From contig NZ_JANQBK010000001.1 in the NCBI RefSeq assembly GCF_025370105.1, positions 248,001 through 312,000 of the forward strand: a stretch of 64,000 bases of DNA, in the 5' to 3' direction. Source of the DNA: Sphingomonas hylomeconis. GTDB taxonomy: Bacteria > Pseudomonadota > Alphaproteobacteria > Sphingomonadales > Sphingomonadaceae. Position numbers and translations under genes: made by a program. The notes beneath the pieces were generated by a model, which was not told the origin of the DNA, searched no databases, and saw only the letters and a list, made by a program, of their open reading frames with translations. This document shows positions 8,417 through 17,324 of this stretch, one piece after another. Within the stretch, counting starts at the first letter, position 1, and each line of letters opens with the position of its first letter.

Positions 8417-9424
8417 CTAGATCTGCAATCCCATGGCGCGCTGCGCCGCCAATAGCGTCGGCGCGGCCAGATCGCGCGCTTTCTCCGCGCCGCGGTCGAG
8501 CAGGCGGCTGACTTCGGCGCGGTCGTCGAGCAGGCGCAGCATGCGATCCCGGATCGGGCCGAGCGTTGCCACGGCGAGATCGGCCAGCGCCGGCTTGAAC
8601 GTGCCGAAGCCCTGGCCGGCATAATCCGCGATCACGCGATCGGGCGTGCTGTCGGCCAAAGCGGCATAGATCGTCACCAGGTTCTTGGCTTCGGGCCGGT
8701 CGGCGAGGCCGGCAACGGTGTCGGGCAACGCATCGGCGTCGCTTTTGGCCTTGCGGAACTTGCCGGCGATCGTCTCGTCATCGTCGACCAGATTGACCCG
8801 CGCCTGTTCCGACGGATTCGATTTCGACATCTTGGTCGCGGCGTCGCGCAGCGACATGATACGCGGCGCGGCCGCGCTGACCATTGGTTCGGGCTGCGTG
8901 AACAGATCGACCTTGTAATCGAGGTTGAACTTGGCGGCGATGTCGCGCGCAAGCTCGAGATGCTGCTTCTGATCGTCGCCGACGGGCACATGGGTGGCGT
9001 TGTAGAGCAGCACGTCCGCCGCCATCAGCACGGGATAATCGTACAGGCCGACGCTCGCGCCTTCGCGGTTCTTGCCGGCCTTGTCCTTGAACTGCGTCAT
9101 GCGGTTGAGCCAGCCGACGCGCGCCACGTTGTTGAGCAGCCAGGCGAGCTCGCTATGCTGCGGGACGCGGGTCTGGTTGAACAGGATCGAGCGCTCGGGA
9201 TCGATCCCGGCGGCGATCACCGTCGCGGCCATCTCGATCGTGTTCGCGCCGAGCTCGGCCGGGTCGATCCATTCGGTCAGGCCGTGCAGGTCGGCGATGA
9301 AATACAGCGTCTCGCCGCCCTGTTGCTGGATATCATCCTGCATCGCCACCCATTGCTTCACGGCACCGAGATAGTTGCCGAGGTGGAGATTGCCGGTGGG
9401 CTTGATGCCGGAGACGACGCGCAT
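8417..9424 (-). CDS. trpS: Tryptophanyl-tRNA synthetase
   Basis: This 335-residue class I synthetase charges tRNA-Trp. The HIGH-type motif appears as GNLHLGNY near residues 11-18 after VVSGIKPT, and the KMSKS loop as TKMSKSNPS. DLHGLTEWIDP and the MAADVLLYNATHVPVGDDQK tract are typical of TrpRS. It lies 12 bp downstream of murJ on the same strand and is probably co-transcribed with it. The gene is full length. Confidence 0.97.
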   Translation of the reverse strand: MRVVSGIKPTGNLHLGNYLGAVKQWVAMQDDIQQQGGETLYFIADLHGLTEWIDPAELGANTIEMAATVIAAGIDPERSILFNQTRVPQHSELAWLLNNVARVGWLNRMTQFKDKAGKNREGASVGLYDYPVLMAADVLLYNATHVPVGDDQKQHLELARDIAAKFNLDYKVDLFTQPEPMVSAAAPRIMSLRDAATKMSKSNPSEQARVNLVDDDETIAGKFRKAKSDADALPDTVAGLADRPEAKNLVTIYAALADSTPDRVIADYAGQGFGTFKPALADLAVATLGPIRDRMLRLLDDRAEVSRLLDRGAEKARDLAAPTLLAAQRAMGLQI

Positions 9425-9436
9425 GTCAGGAAACTC

Positions 9437-10999
9437 TCAAACCGCCTTGCGCCGGAACATCACCCGCAGATCGGCGGGGGTGTAGGCGCGCAGCACGAAA
9501 CAGGCGACCGCGTAGACCAGCCCGCCGGTGCCGACCAGCACGAACATCGCCATCCAGCGGGTCAGGCTCGGGCCGGTGGTATAGGGCGTGAAACGGTCGG
9601 TGAGCAGATACATCGCGATGCCCATCAGCAGCGCTGCGCCGAGCAGGCGGACGGCGCGGCGGCGCAGACGGAGGTCCGGCACGAAATGGCCGCGCGTGCG
9701 CAGCGTCCTGTACAGCAGGAACACGTTGACGCAGCTGGCAAGCGCGGTCGCGAGCGGCGGGCCGAGATGCTGGAGCGGCACGATGAAGGCCAGATTGAGC
9801 ACGAAATTGATCGCGATCGCGATCGTCGCAAAGCGCACCGGCGTGCGCGTGTCCGACCGGGCATAATAGCCCGGCGTCAGCACCTTGACGAGAATATAGG
9901 CGGGCAGCCCGATCGAGAAGGCGGCAAGCGCGCCGGCGGTTGCGACGGTATCGTCCGCCTTGAACGCGCCGTGCTGGAACAAGGCGGCGACGATCGGGGC
10001 GCCGCACGCAATCAACGCGACGGTAGCGGGCAGCGTGAAGAACAGCGCCAGCTCCATGCCGCGATTCTGCGTATCCATCGCGTCCGCCTCATGGCCTAGC
10101 CCCAATTGGCGCGAGATTGTCGGCAGCAGCACCGTGCCGAGCCCGATGCCGATCAGGCCAAGCGGCAGCTGGTTCAGGCGATCGGCATAATAGATGTACG
10201 ATACCGAGCCTTCGGGCAGCAGGCTGGCGGCGAGCGCGGTGGAGACAACGAGGTTGATTTGCACCGCCCCGGCGCCGGCCGCGGCGGGCCAGATCAACGA
10301 CAGCAGCTTCTTCACGTCGGGGTTGAGCCGCGGCATGCGCAGCCGCAGCCGAACGCCCGCGGCGCGGCACGACCAGCCGAGCCACAGCAGTTGCAAAGCG
10401 CCCGATACCGTCACCGCGATCGCCTGGTTGCGCGCGGTGCCGAGCGGATCGGTATGGAAAAACAGCAGCGCCGCGATCAGCGTCGCGTTGAGCAGGATCG
10501 GTGCGGCGGCGTTGACCCAGAATTTCTGCAGCGAATTGAGGATGCCGCCGAGCAGCGAGACCAGGCTGATCAGCAGCAGATAGGGAAAGGTGATCCGCGA
10601 TAACTCAACCGCGAAGGCGAACTCGCCGGCGCTGGCATTCTTGAATCCGCCCGACAGCAGATAGGTGACCGGCCAGGCGGCCAGCTCCATCACGATCGTG
10701 AACACGATCAGCATCGGCAGCAGCACCGACAACGCGTTTTCGGCAAACGTCACGGCCCGCGGCATGCCGTTCTCGCCCTCGGCCATCTTGCGATTGAACA
10801 TCGGTATGAACGCGGCGGAGAAGGCCCCTTCCGCGAACAGCGCGCGGAAAAGGTTGGGCAGGCGGAACGCGACGAGGAAAGCATCCGACGCGAAGCTCGC
10901 GCCGACAAAGCGGGCGAACAGCGAATCGCGGACCAATCCGAGCACGCGGCTGGCGAGGGTGAGCCCCCCGACGGACCCCAGCGCGCGTGTCAGGTTCAT
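9437..10999 (-). CDS. murJ: Lipid II flippase MurJ (MviN family)
   Basis: MurJ flips lipid II across the inner membrane for peptidoglycan synthesis. The protein has 520 residues and about 14 membrane segments. The N terminus reads GGLTLASRVLGLVRDSLFA, a family signature, with the FRLPNLFRALFAEGAFSAAF loop following. The ATG at 10999 is chosen over 11005 because an AAAGG box lies 7 nt upstream of it. It lies in a run secB-murJ-trpS; a palindromic repeat separates secB from murJ. Confidence 0.95.
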   Translation of the reverse strand: MNLTRALGSVGGLTLASRVLGLVRDSLFARFVGASFASDAFLVAFRLPNLFRALFAEGAFSAAFIPMFNRKMAEGENGMPRAVTFAENALSVLLPMLIVFTIVMELAAWPVTYLLSGGFKNASAGEFAFAVELSRITFPYLLLISLVSLLGGILNSLQKFWVNAAAPILLNATLIAALLFFHTDPLGTARNQAIAVTVSGALQLLWLGWSCRAAGVRLRLRMPRLNPDVKKLLSLIWPAAAGAGAVQINLVVSTALAASLLPEGSVSYIYYADRLNQLPLGLIGIGLGTVLLPTISRQLGLGHEADAMDTQNRGMELALFFTLPATVALIACGAPIVAALFQHGAFKADDTVATAGALAAFSIGLPAYILVKVLTPGYYARSDTRTPVRFATIAIAINFVLNLAFIVPLQHLGPPLATALASCVNVFLLYRTLRTRGHFVPDLRLRRRAVRLLGAALLMGIAMYLLTDRFTPYTTGPSLTRWMAMFVLVGTGGLVYAVACFVLRAYTPADLRVMFRRKAV

Positions 11000-11019
11000 G
11001 GCCATGCCTTTTGAAAAGT

Positions 11020-11096
11020 GCTCCTGCGCAAGCAGGAGCCCAGAGCCGCTATGGTGCCGCCCGTCGCCTCGGACTCCTGCTTTCGCAGGACCACGG
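11020..11096. repeat. Palindromic repeat, CTCC(T/C)GCG..GAGCCCAGAGCC family (secB-murJ gap)
   Basis: GCTCCTGCGCAAGCAGGAGC forms one hairpin and CTCCTGCTTTCGCAGGA a second. The segment GGAGCCCAGAGCC is shared exactly with the copy inside rnr at 43571-43648. It fills the gap between the secB stop and the murJ start. Confidence 0.8.
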
Positions 11097-11116
11097 GGGC
11101 GCGGACGCGGTCAGGC

Positions 11117-11626
11117 TCAAGCAGTGCCGACTTCGCCGGTGGTGACGGCGGGCTGGCCTTCGGCATCGGCCTGCTGCTGATACAGCGTGCCGAAATCGAT
11201 CGGCTCGAGCAGCAGCGGCGGGAAGCCGCCGTCGCGCACCGCATCGGCCAGCACGCGGCGGGCGAACGGGAAGATCAGGCGCGGCGCTTCGCCGAGCAGG
11301 AACGGCTGCAGATGCTCGGCGGGGATGTTACGCAGCCCGAACAGGCCGGCGAACGACAGGTCGACGATGAATGCGACCTGGCCCTCGGCCTCGGCGCGTA
11401 CCTCGATCTTGAGCACGACTTCATAGACGTCCTCGCCGACCTGGCCCGAGCCGATGTTGAACTGCACGTCGATCTGCGGCGCGGTCTGGTTCTGGTAGAT
11501 CGCGGGAGCGTTGGGATTTTCGAACGACAAATCCTTCACATATTGCGACAGCAGGCCGACGGCGGGCGCCGTATCTTCGCCGTTGGTGTAGGGCTCGGTC
11601 GTCACGCCGCGGTCCTGGTCGCTCAT
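11117..11626 (-). CDS. secB: Protein-export chaperone SecB
   Basis: SecB keeps secretory preproteins unfolded and passes them to SecA. From the ATG at 11626 the protein has 169 residues; AAAGGACGAG lies 5-15 nt upstream, so the longer upstream starts are rejected. SYVKDLSFENPNAP-type sequence (QYVKDLSFENPNAP), the DVQFNIG strand, and HLQPFLLGEAPRLIFPFAR are family hallmarks. The acidic C-terminal tail is normal. It is divergent from the Tim44-like gene. Confidence 0.96.
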   Translation of the reverse strand: MSDQDRGVTTEPYTNGEDTAPAVGLLSQYVKDLSFENPNAPAIYQNQTAPQIDVQFNIGSGQVGEDVYEVVLKIEVRAEAEGQVAFIVDLSFAGLFGLRNIPAEHLQPFLLGEAPRLIFPFARRVLADAVRDGGFPPLLLEPIDFGTLYQQQADAEGQPAVTTGEVGTA

Positions 11627-11790
11627 CGAAACTCGTCCTTTGAATAGAGTGGGCCATATCACGGCTCAGGAGCGCGCGCCTAGCAGGCGGCGTGCCCATG
11701 TTCAACGGTTTGGCGGTTTGGGGGAGCATTTGAAAGCCCCGCGTGTTACGCCTATGTTGCGTGCCCGCACCTGCGCGTTTGGAGACCAGA

Positions 11791-12435
11791 GTGTTTTACG
11801 TTGTACTGCTTGCGATGGTCGCCGGATTTGTGGCGCTACGTCTCTATATGGTGCTGGGCAAGCGCACCGGCCATGAACAGGCGCTGCCCAAGGCGGCCGA
11901 GGAGCGCGCGCCGATCACCGTGCTGCCACGCCCGATCGAGGGTGCGCCCGAGCCGCGCGAGATCGCCAACCGCCACATCGACAGCAAGGCCGAAGCGGGC
12001 CTGCGACAGATAGTTGCGGCCGAGCCCGGGTTCGACATCGGCCAGTTCGTCGAGGGCGCCAAGGGCGCGTATCGCATGATCCTGGAAGCCTATTGGAAGG
12101 GTGACGAAGAGTCGCTCGAATGGCTCGTCGAGTCCGACGTCAAGGCGGCCTTCGGCGAAGCGATTGCAGCGCGGGCGGAGACCGGCCACGTGCTCGACAA
12201 CCGACTGGTGTCGATCGAACGCGCGGTGATCACCGATGCATCGCTCAACGGCAGCGCGGCGCGCATCACCTTGCGCTTCGATGCCGATGTCGCGGCGATC
12301 ACCCGCGATGCCGAGGGCAATGTCATCGCTGGTTCGATGAGCGACGCGGTTGAGACGCACGACGTGTGGACCTTCGCACGGACGCTGAAGAGCAGCGATC
12401 CGAACTGGAAGCTCGCCGATACCGACGAAGCGTGA
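11791..12435 (+). CDS. Tim44/TimA-domain membrane-anchored protein
   Basis: This 214-residue protein has one N-terminal membrane segment (residues about 2-20, FYVVLLAMVAGFVALRLYMV) and then a Tim44-like domain, with GFDIGQFVEGAKGAYRMILE and the NTF2-like fold strands ending in DVWTFAR and NWKLAD. Bacterial TimA proteins of this type are thought to act at the inner membrane; their function is not settled. The GTG start has GGAG 6 nt upstream. Its stop overlaps the mltA start (TGATG), so both are co-translated, and it is divergent from secB. The secB-TimA-mltA arrangement suggests an envelope role. Confidence 0.85.
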   Translation: MFYVVLLAMVAGFVALRLYMVLGKRTGHEQALPKAAEERAPITVLPRPIEGAPEPREIANRHIDSKAEAGLRQIVAAEPGFDIGQFVEGAKGAYRMILEAYWKGDEESLEWLVESDVKAAFGEAIAARAETGHVLDNRLVSIERAVITDASLNGSAARITLRFDADVAAITRDAEGNVIAGSMSDAVETHDVWTFARTLKSSDPNWKLADTDEA

Positions 12436-13724
12436 TGCGCATGACAAGGGCGCGCGGACTGGCCGGCGTCGCGCTCGGTCTGCTGCTTGGTGCGTGCAGT
12501 GGCGGGATCGTGCCGCCGAACGGCGTGTCGCGCACCCCGCCGCCCCGCACCACGGGCCGGGACAGCTATCAACCGCCGCGACAGAACAATGTACCGGTGC
12601 GGCAGCCGATTCCCGCCGTTCCTTTGCCGCCGATCGCCACCGTGCCGGCCCTCGGGGCGACTACGGCCGCGGCTGCGGGCGTGGTCGCGGGGCCGGTATT
12701 CGCTTCCTTGCCGATCAGCGATGCGCAGGCGCGCGATGCGCTGGCCGCGTTCCGCATCTCCTGTGCCTCGCTGGTGCGGCGCACCGACACGTCGGGGCTG
12801 ACGCGCGGTAGCGACTGGCAACCGGCATGTGACGCGGCCAGGTCGGCCGGCGATGCCCGAACCTTCTTCGCGCAATGGTTCGAGACCGCACAGGTCGGCG
12901 ATGGCCGCGCCTTTGCAACCGGCTATTACGAGCCGCAGATCCACGGCGCGCGCGAGCGGCGCGACGGCTATGTGCCGATCTATGGCCGGCCGAGCGATCT
13001 GGTCGAGGCCGATCTCGGCCTGTTCAGCGATGACCTGAAGGGCAAGAAAATCCGCGGGCGGGTCGAGAAGAACGCCTTCATTCCCTATTTCGATCGCACC
13101 GCGATCGAGCAGGGCGCGCTCGACGGGCGCGCGCCGATCATCGCCTGGGCGGCAGACCCGGTCGAGCTGTTCTTCCTGCAGGTGCAGGGATCGGGACAGT
13201 TGCGTCTGCCCGATGGGACGGTGATGCGCGTCGGCTACGATACGCAGAACGGCAGATCCTATACCGGGATCGGCGCGCTGATGAAGGCGCGCGGGTTGCT
13301 CGGCCCCGGGCAGACATCGATGCAGGGCATCGTGCAATGGCTGCATGACCATCCGGCCGAGGGTCGCGACATCATGCGCGAGAACAAGAGCTATGTGTTC
13401 TTCCGCGAACAGCAGGGATCGCCGCTGGGCGCGCTCGGCCTGCCGGTGACGCCCGCGGTGAGCGTGGCGGCGGACGTGAAGTTCGTGCCGCTGGGCGCGC
13501 CGGTGTTCCTGTCGATGGACCGCACCGACGCCAACGGTCTGTGGGTGGCGCAGGATACCGGCGGCGCGATCAAGGGTAGCAATCGCTTCGACACCTTCTG
13601 GGGCGCGGGCGACGATGCGCGCGCCACTGCTGGCGGGATGAGCGCGCGTGGCACGGCGTTCCTGTTGCTGCCGATCGGCACGATCGCGCGGCTGAATGCG
13701 GCGCGGGGCTTCCCGGCGCCCTAA
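12435..13724 (+). CDS. mltA: Membrane-bound lytic murein transglycosylase A
   Basis: MltA cleaves peptidoglycan to 1,6-anhydromuropeptides at the outer membrane. The N terminus is a lipoprotein signal with lipobox LLLGAC (Cys21 from the first ATG). After a Pro-rich linker come the MltA domain (GYYEPQIHGARERRDGY, FFLQVQGSGQL) and the 3D domain with WVAQDTGGAIKG and DTFWGAGDDA carrying the catalytic Asp. A second ATG at 12441 is also possible. The start overlaps the Tim44-like stop by one base, and the next gene begins on the base after its stop. Confidence 0.95.
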   Translation: MRMTRARGLAGVALGLLLGACSGGIVPPNGVSRTPPPRTTGRDSYQPPRQNNVPVRQPIPAVPLPPIATVPALGATTAAAAGVVAGPVFASLPISDAQARDALAAFRISCASLVRRTDTSGLTRGSDWQPACDAARSAGDARTFFAQWFETAQVGDGRAFATGYYEPQIHGARERRDGYVPIYGRPSDLVEADLGLFSDDLKGKKIRGRVEKNAFIPYFDRTAIEQGALDGRAPIIAWAADPVELFFLQVQGSGQLRLPDGTVMRVGYDTQNGRSYTGIGALMKARGLLGPGQTSMQGIVQWLHDHPAEGRDIMRENKSYVFFREQQGSPLGALGLPVTPAVSVAADVKFVPLGAPVFLSMDRTDANGLWVAQDTGGAIKGSNRFDTFWGAGDDARATAGGMSARGTAFLLLPIGTIARLNAARGFPAP

Positions 13725-14408
13725 ATGGCGGACCGGCCGTTATCGTCGGGCGAAGCGGCGCTATGGGCGCGCGTGCTGGAGACGGTGCGGCCGCTGCGCG
13801 TGGCGCCCAAGCCGGTGGCGAAAGTGCCGGTGACGAAGGTCGCAGCGAAGCCTTCGAAGCATGTGGTCGCGGCACCGCCAGCCCTCCTCGCTGGCAAGGG
13901 TGGGGCGGGGGGCAAGTCGAGCGAGAGCGCGATGTTCGAGAAGTTGCTGGACCTCGGCGTCGGCAGCGTCGTCACGAAAGCACGCGCAGGCGCACGCGCA
14001 GGCCCACGCGCGCACCCCCAACCCCTCCCGTCGAAGGAGGGGCGCAAGAGCAACACGCTCGACGGGTCGTGGGACAAGAAGCTCGCCCGCGGCCTCGTGT
14101 CGCCGGACTGTTCGATCGATCTGCACGGACACAACCTCTCCACTGCCTATGCGACGCTGGATGGCGCGCTCGACCAGGCGATCCGCATGGGCGATCGCGT
14201 CGTCCTGCTGGTGACGGGCAAGCCGCCCCGCGCGGAGAGCGAGCGGCCGCACGCGCGCGGCGCGATCCGCGCGGCGGTGGGCGACTGGCTGGCGGGCTCG
14301 CGGCACGCCTCGGCGATCGCCGCGGTGCGCGGCGCGCACCCGCGGCACGGCGGCGCCGGCGCATTGTATATCATTTTGCGAAGGTCAGACCCGAATCGAG
14401 TTTATTAA
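13725..14408 (+). CDS. Smr-domain protein with repeat-derived linker
   Basis: The 227-residue protein ends in an Smr (small MutS-related) domain: SIDLHGHNLSTAYATLD near residue 130, VTGKPPRAESERPHARGAIR, and HPRHGGAGALYIILRR at the C terminus. Smr domains are nucleases or nucleic-acid binders; the substrate here is unknown. The ATG directly follows the mltA TAA. The linker around residues 97-107 is encoded by a CCCCTCCCGTCGAAGGAGGGG palindrome (14022-14042), the same type as the intergenic repeats, and a second weaker palindrome lies at 13879-13905. The core domain looks intact. Confidence 0.85.
   Translation: MADRPLSSGEAALWARVLETVRPLRVAPKPVAKVPVTKVAAKPSKHVVAAPPALLAGKGGAGGKSSESAMFEKLLDLGVGSVVTKARAGARAGPRAHPQPLPSKEGRKSNTLDGSWDKKLARGLVSPDCSIDLHGHNLSTAYATLDGALDQAIRMGDRVVLLVTGKPPRAESERPHARGAIRAAVGDWLAGSRHASAIAAVRGAHPRHGGAGALYIILRRSDPNRVY
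14022..14042. repeat. CCCTCCCG-type palindrome inside the Smr gene
   Basis: The hairpin CCCCTCC-CGTCGAA-GGAGGGG resembles one half of the intergenic repeats at 4234-4340 and 52449-52543. It is read in frame as Pro/Ser/Lys-rich linker sequence before the Smr core. Confidence 0.6.
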
Positions 14409-14476
14409 CCTCTCAGCGGTTATTTTCGGCTCGGGGCCGCTAGATCGGTCCACAGGCCGGGGACCTTACGAGCGCA

Positions 14477-16162
14477 ATGGAAGGAGTGTCGCTAAAGAGC
14501 CGCGCTATTGCGTTCGCGATGTGCGCCGGATCGGTTGCATTCATCCTGGCGCTGGTTGCGACGACGCCCGAAGGGCCGATCGGCATCGCCGATGTGGCGC
14601 GCGCGCTGATCGCCGCGATCGTCTGCGCCGTATTGAGCTGGGCGTCCGCCGAACGCGCGCTGGCCAGCACTGCGGCAGCGATCGATTCGGCAATCCTGCG
14701 CCTCTCGCATGCCGCGCAAGGCGATCTGACCAGCGCCATCCCGTCGGAGATCGGCACCTGCGTGCCGGATCTCTCCAATGCGATGACCGGGCTGTTCCAG
14801 CAGATCAGCATCAATCTCGAAAGCGTGCATCGGCTGGCGATGTTCGATTCGGTCACCGCGCTGCCCAATAGAACCAATTTCCGGCGTACCTGCGAGCGCA
14901 TGCTGAGCGATCTGCCGCCCGGCACGATCGCCGCCCTGTTCTTCATTGATCTGGATCGATTCAAGACCGTCAACGATACGATGGGCCATGCGATGGGCGA
15001 CATGCTGCTCGGCATGGTCGCCAATCGCCTGCGCGCGGTGGGCGACCGGGTGAGCGACGATACCGGCGCGCCGCAGCCGCTGATCGGGCGGCTCGCCGGT
15101 GACGAGTTCACCATGTTCGTCAGCCACCTCGCCGATGCTAGCGAGGCATCGCGGATCGCCCGCGGCCTGCTGTTCGCGCTGGCCGAGCCGTTCGATCTGC
15201 TCGGCACCGATGTCGAGATCGGTGCCTCGATCGGCATCGCCATGCGTCCCGATCACGGCACCAACCTGACCGATCTGATGCGCGCCGCGGATGCCGCGAT
15301 GTATCATGCCAAGGCCAGCGGGCGGGGGCGGGCGGAATATTTCACCAAGGAGTTGGCCGATCGGATTGCCGACCGGGCGCGGCTGGAAATCGATTTGCGC
15401 GAAGCGATCGAACAGGGGCAGTTCACGCTGGTCTACCAGCCGCAGGTCAGCGTGCCCGACGGACGGATCGTGGCGGCCGAGGCGCTGTTGCGCTGGCAGC
15501 ATCCGCGTGACGGCACTACACTGCCGGGCGCGTTCATCCAGCGCGCCGAGGAAACCGGGCTGATTGTCGAGATCGGCGAATGGGTGATCGCGACGGTAGC
15601 CGAGACGATCGAACGCTGGGGGCGGCTAGGCATCGAGCAGCGGCTGGCGATCAACATCTCGCAGCGCCAGCTGGATCATGCCGCTTTCTTCAAGCGGCTG
15701 CGCGCAGCGATGCGTCTGGCCAATGCCCCGGCCCGGCTGCTCGAACTGGAAATCACCGAGACGCTGGCCATGCATTGCTCGCAGGACGTGATCGAGGCGA
15801 TCGCGCAGTTGCGCGCGGACGGCGCGACGATCGCGATCGACGATTTCGGCACCGGCTATTCGAACCTGTCGCGGCTGCGCGACCTGCCGGTCGATCGGGT
15901 GAAGCTGGATCGCAGCCTGATCATTGATATTGCCGAGAGCGCCGAGGCGCGGATGATCGCGCAGGCCGTGATCGGGCTGATCCATGGCCTGGGCTGCGAG
16001 GCGGTGGGCGAGGGGATCGAAAGCCAGGCGCAGGCCGATGTGCTGCGCGTGATCGGCTGCGACGTGATCCAGGGCTTCGCGATCGCCGAGCCGATGGACG
16101 AGGCCGCATTCGTCGACTGGTCGCGCACCGACGCGCGCCGCGCGCTCCGCGCCCGGGCGTAA
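14477..16162 (+). CDS. Membrane GGDEF/EAL cyclic-di-GMP protein
   Basis: This 561-residue protein has two membrane segments (about 11-28 and 42-56), a short coil, a GGDEF domain (about 120-290) and an EAL domain (about 300-550). The diguanylate cyclase site reads AGDEF (207-211) instead of GGDEF, and no RxxD inhibitory site stands five residues before it. The phosphodiesterase domain keeps EALLRW (335-340), ETLAMH, and DDFGTGYSNLSRL. The likely net activity is c-di-GMP hydrolysis, with the GGDEF half possibly weak or regulatory; that is inference. No sensory domain beyond the membrane region is seen. It stands alone, opposite dapE. Confidence 0.9.
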   Translation: MEGVSLKSRAIAFAMCAGSVAFILALVATTPEGPIGIADVARALIAAIVCAVLSWASAERALASTAAAIDSAILRLSHAAQGDLTSAIPSEIGTCVPDLSNAMTGLFQQISINLESVHRLAMFDSVTALPNRTNFRRTCERMLSDLPPGTIAALFFIDLDRFKTVNDTMGHAMGDMLLGMVANRLRAVGDRVSDDTGAPQPLIGRLAGDEFTMFVSHLADASEASRIARGLLFALAEPFDLLGTDVEIGASIGIAMRPDHGTNLTDLMRAADAAMYHAKASGRGRAEYFTKELADRIADRARLEIDLREAIEQGQFTLVYQPQVSVPDGRIVAAEALLRWQHPRDGTTLPGAFIQRAEETGLIVEIGEWVIATVAETIERWGRLGIEQRLAINISQRQLDHAAFFKRLRAAMRLANAPARLLELEITETLAMHCSQDVIEAIAQLRADGATIAIDDFGTGYSNLSRLRDLPVDRVKLDRSLIIDIAESAEARMIAQAVIGLIHGLGCEAVGEGIESQAQADVLRVIGCDVIQGFAIAEPMDEAAFVDWSRTDARRALRARA

Positions 16163-16171
16163 CGATGGGCG

Positions 16172-17299
16172 CTAGCGCAGCGCGCGGGCGATGATGTCGG
16201 CGTAGATATCGCGCAGCGTTTCGAGATCGGCGATCGCCACCGCCTCGTCGAGCTTGTGCATCGTTGCGTTGCACAGGCCGAATTCGACCACCGGGCATAG
16301 CTTCGACAGGAACCGTGCATCGGACGTGCCGCCGGTGGTGGAAAGTTCGGGGCGAAGTCCCGTATGCGCCTCGATCGCATCGCCGATCAGCGTGGAGAAG
16401 GCGCCCGGCGGCGTCAGGAACGCCTCGCCCGAAATGCGCGCGGTAACGGTGGCAGCCGGCGCGTGGCGCTGCACGATCGCCTCGATCCGCTGAACCAGCG
16501 CCGCACCGTTCTGCTCGTCGTTGAAGCGGACGCTGAGCCGCGCCGCGGCATGCGCGGGAATCACGTTGGTCGCGGGGTTGCCGACGGTGATGTCGGTCGC
16601 CTCGATGTTCGAGGGCTGGAACCAGGCGTTGCCGTGATCCAGCACGATCGCGTCGATCTCGGCCAGTGCCGCAACGAGCCTGGGGATCGGATTGTCGGCA
16701 AGCTGCGGATAGGCGACATGCCCCTGGCGGCCGGGCATATCGATCCAGATATTGACCGATCCGCGACGACCGATCTTGATCATGTCGCCGAGCCGGGCCG
16801 TCGAAGTCGGTTCACCGACCAGGCATAGGTCCGGCGCGATGCCGCGGTTGGCCATACGATCGATGATCGCGGGCGTGCCGAAGGTCGCCGGGCCTTCCTC
16901 GTCGCCGGTAACGATCAGGCTGATCGTGCCGGCGCTGGTGACGGGAATGGCGGCAACAAAGGCGGCGATGGCCCCCTTCATGTCAACCGCGCCGCGGCCG
17001 TAAAGCAGACCGTCGCGCACGTCCGCGGCGAACGCGCCGCTGGTCCAGCCGGTGCCGGGCGGGACGACGTCGAGATGTCCGGCAAAGGCGAAATGCGGGC
17101 CGGCGGTACCGCGGACGGCAAGCAGGTTCTCGACCGGGCCATCGGGCGCCGCGCCGACGACAAAGCGATCAACCGCGAAGCCGAGCGACAGCAACGCCGC
17201 TTCGAGCACGTCGAACACGGCGCCGCGCGCAGGCGTGACGCTATCGCAGGCGATCAGCGCCGTGGCGAGATCAAGGACATCGGGACGTTCGGGTGGCAT
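16172..17299 (-). CDS. dapE: Succinyl-diaminopimelate desuccinylase
   Basis: DapE hydrolyses N-succinyl-LL-diaminopimelate in lysine and peptidoglycan precursor synthesis. Metal-binding motifs are FAGHLDVVPPG, the bridging Asp in AVDMKGAIAAF, and the catalytic pair in GDEEGPA. From the ATG at 17299 it has 375 residues, the normal length. An ATG at 17314 would add five residues and is also possible; neither has a strong ribosome-binding site. The gene is divergent from a cupin gene whose start is only about 25 bp away, so the promoters must lie inside the opposing coding sequences or overlap. Confidence 0.92.
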   Translation of the reverse strand: MPPERPDVLDLATALIACDSVTPARGAVFDVLEAALLSLGFAVDRFVVGAAPDGPVENLLAVRGTAGPHFAFAGHLDVVPPGTGWTSGAFAADVRDGLLYGRGAVDMKGAIAAFVAAIPVTSAGTISLIVTGDEEGPATFGTPAIIDRMANRGIAPDLCLVGEPTSTARLGDMIKIGRRGSVNIWIDMPGRQGHVAYPQLADNPIPRLVAALAEIDAIVLDHGNAWFQPSNIEATDITVGNPATNVIPAHAAARLSVRFNDEQNGAALVQRIEAIVQRHAPAATVTARISGEAFLTPPGAFSTLIGDAIEAHTGLRPELSTTGGTSDARFLSKLCPVVEFGLCNATMHKLDEAVAIADLETLRDIYADIIARALR

Positions 17300-17324
17300 A
17301 TGTGGCTCAGACATGGAGGGGACA

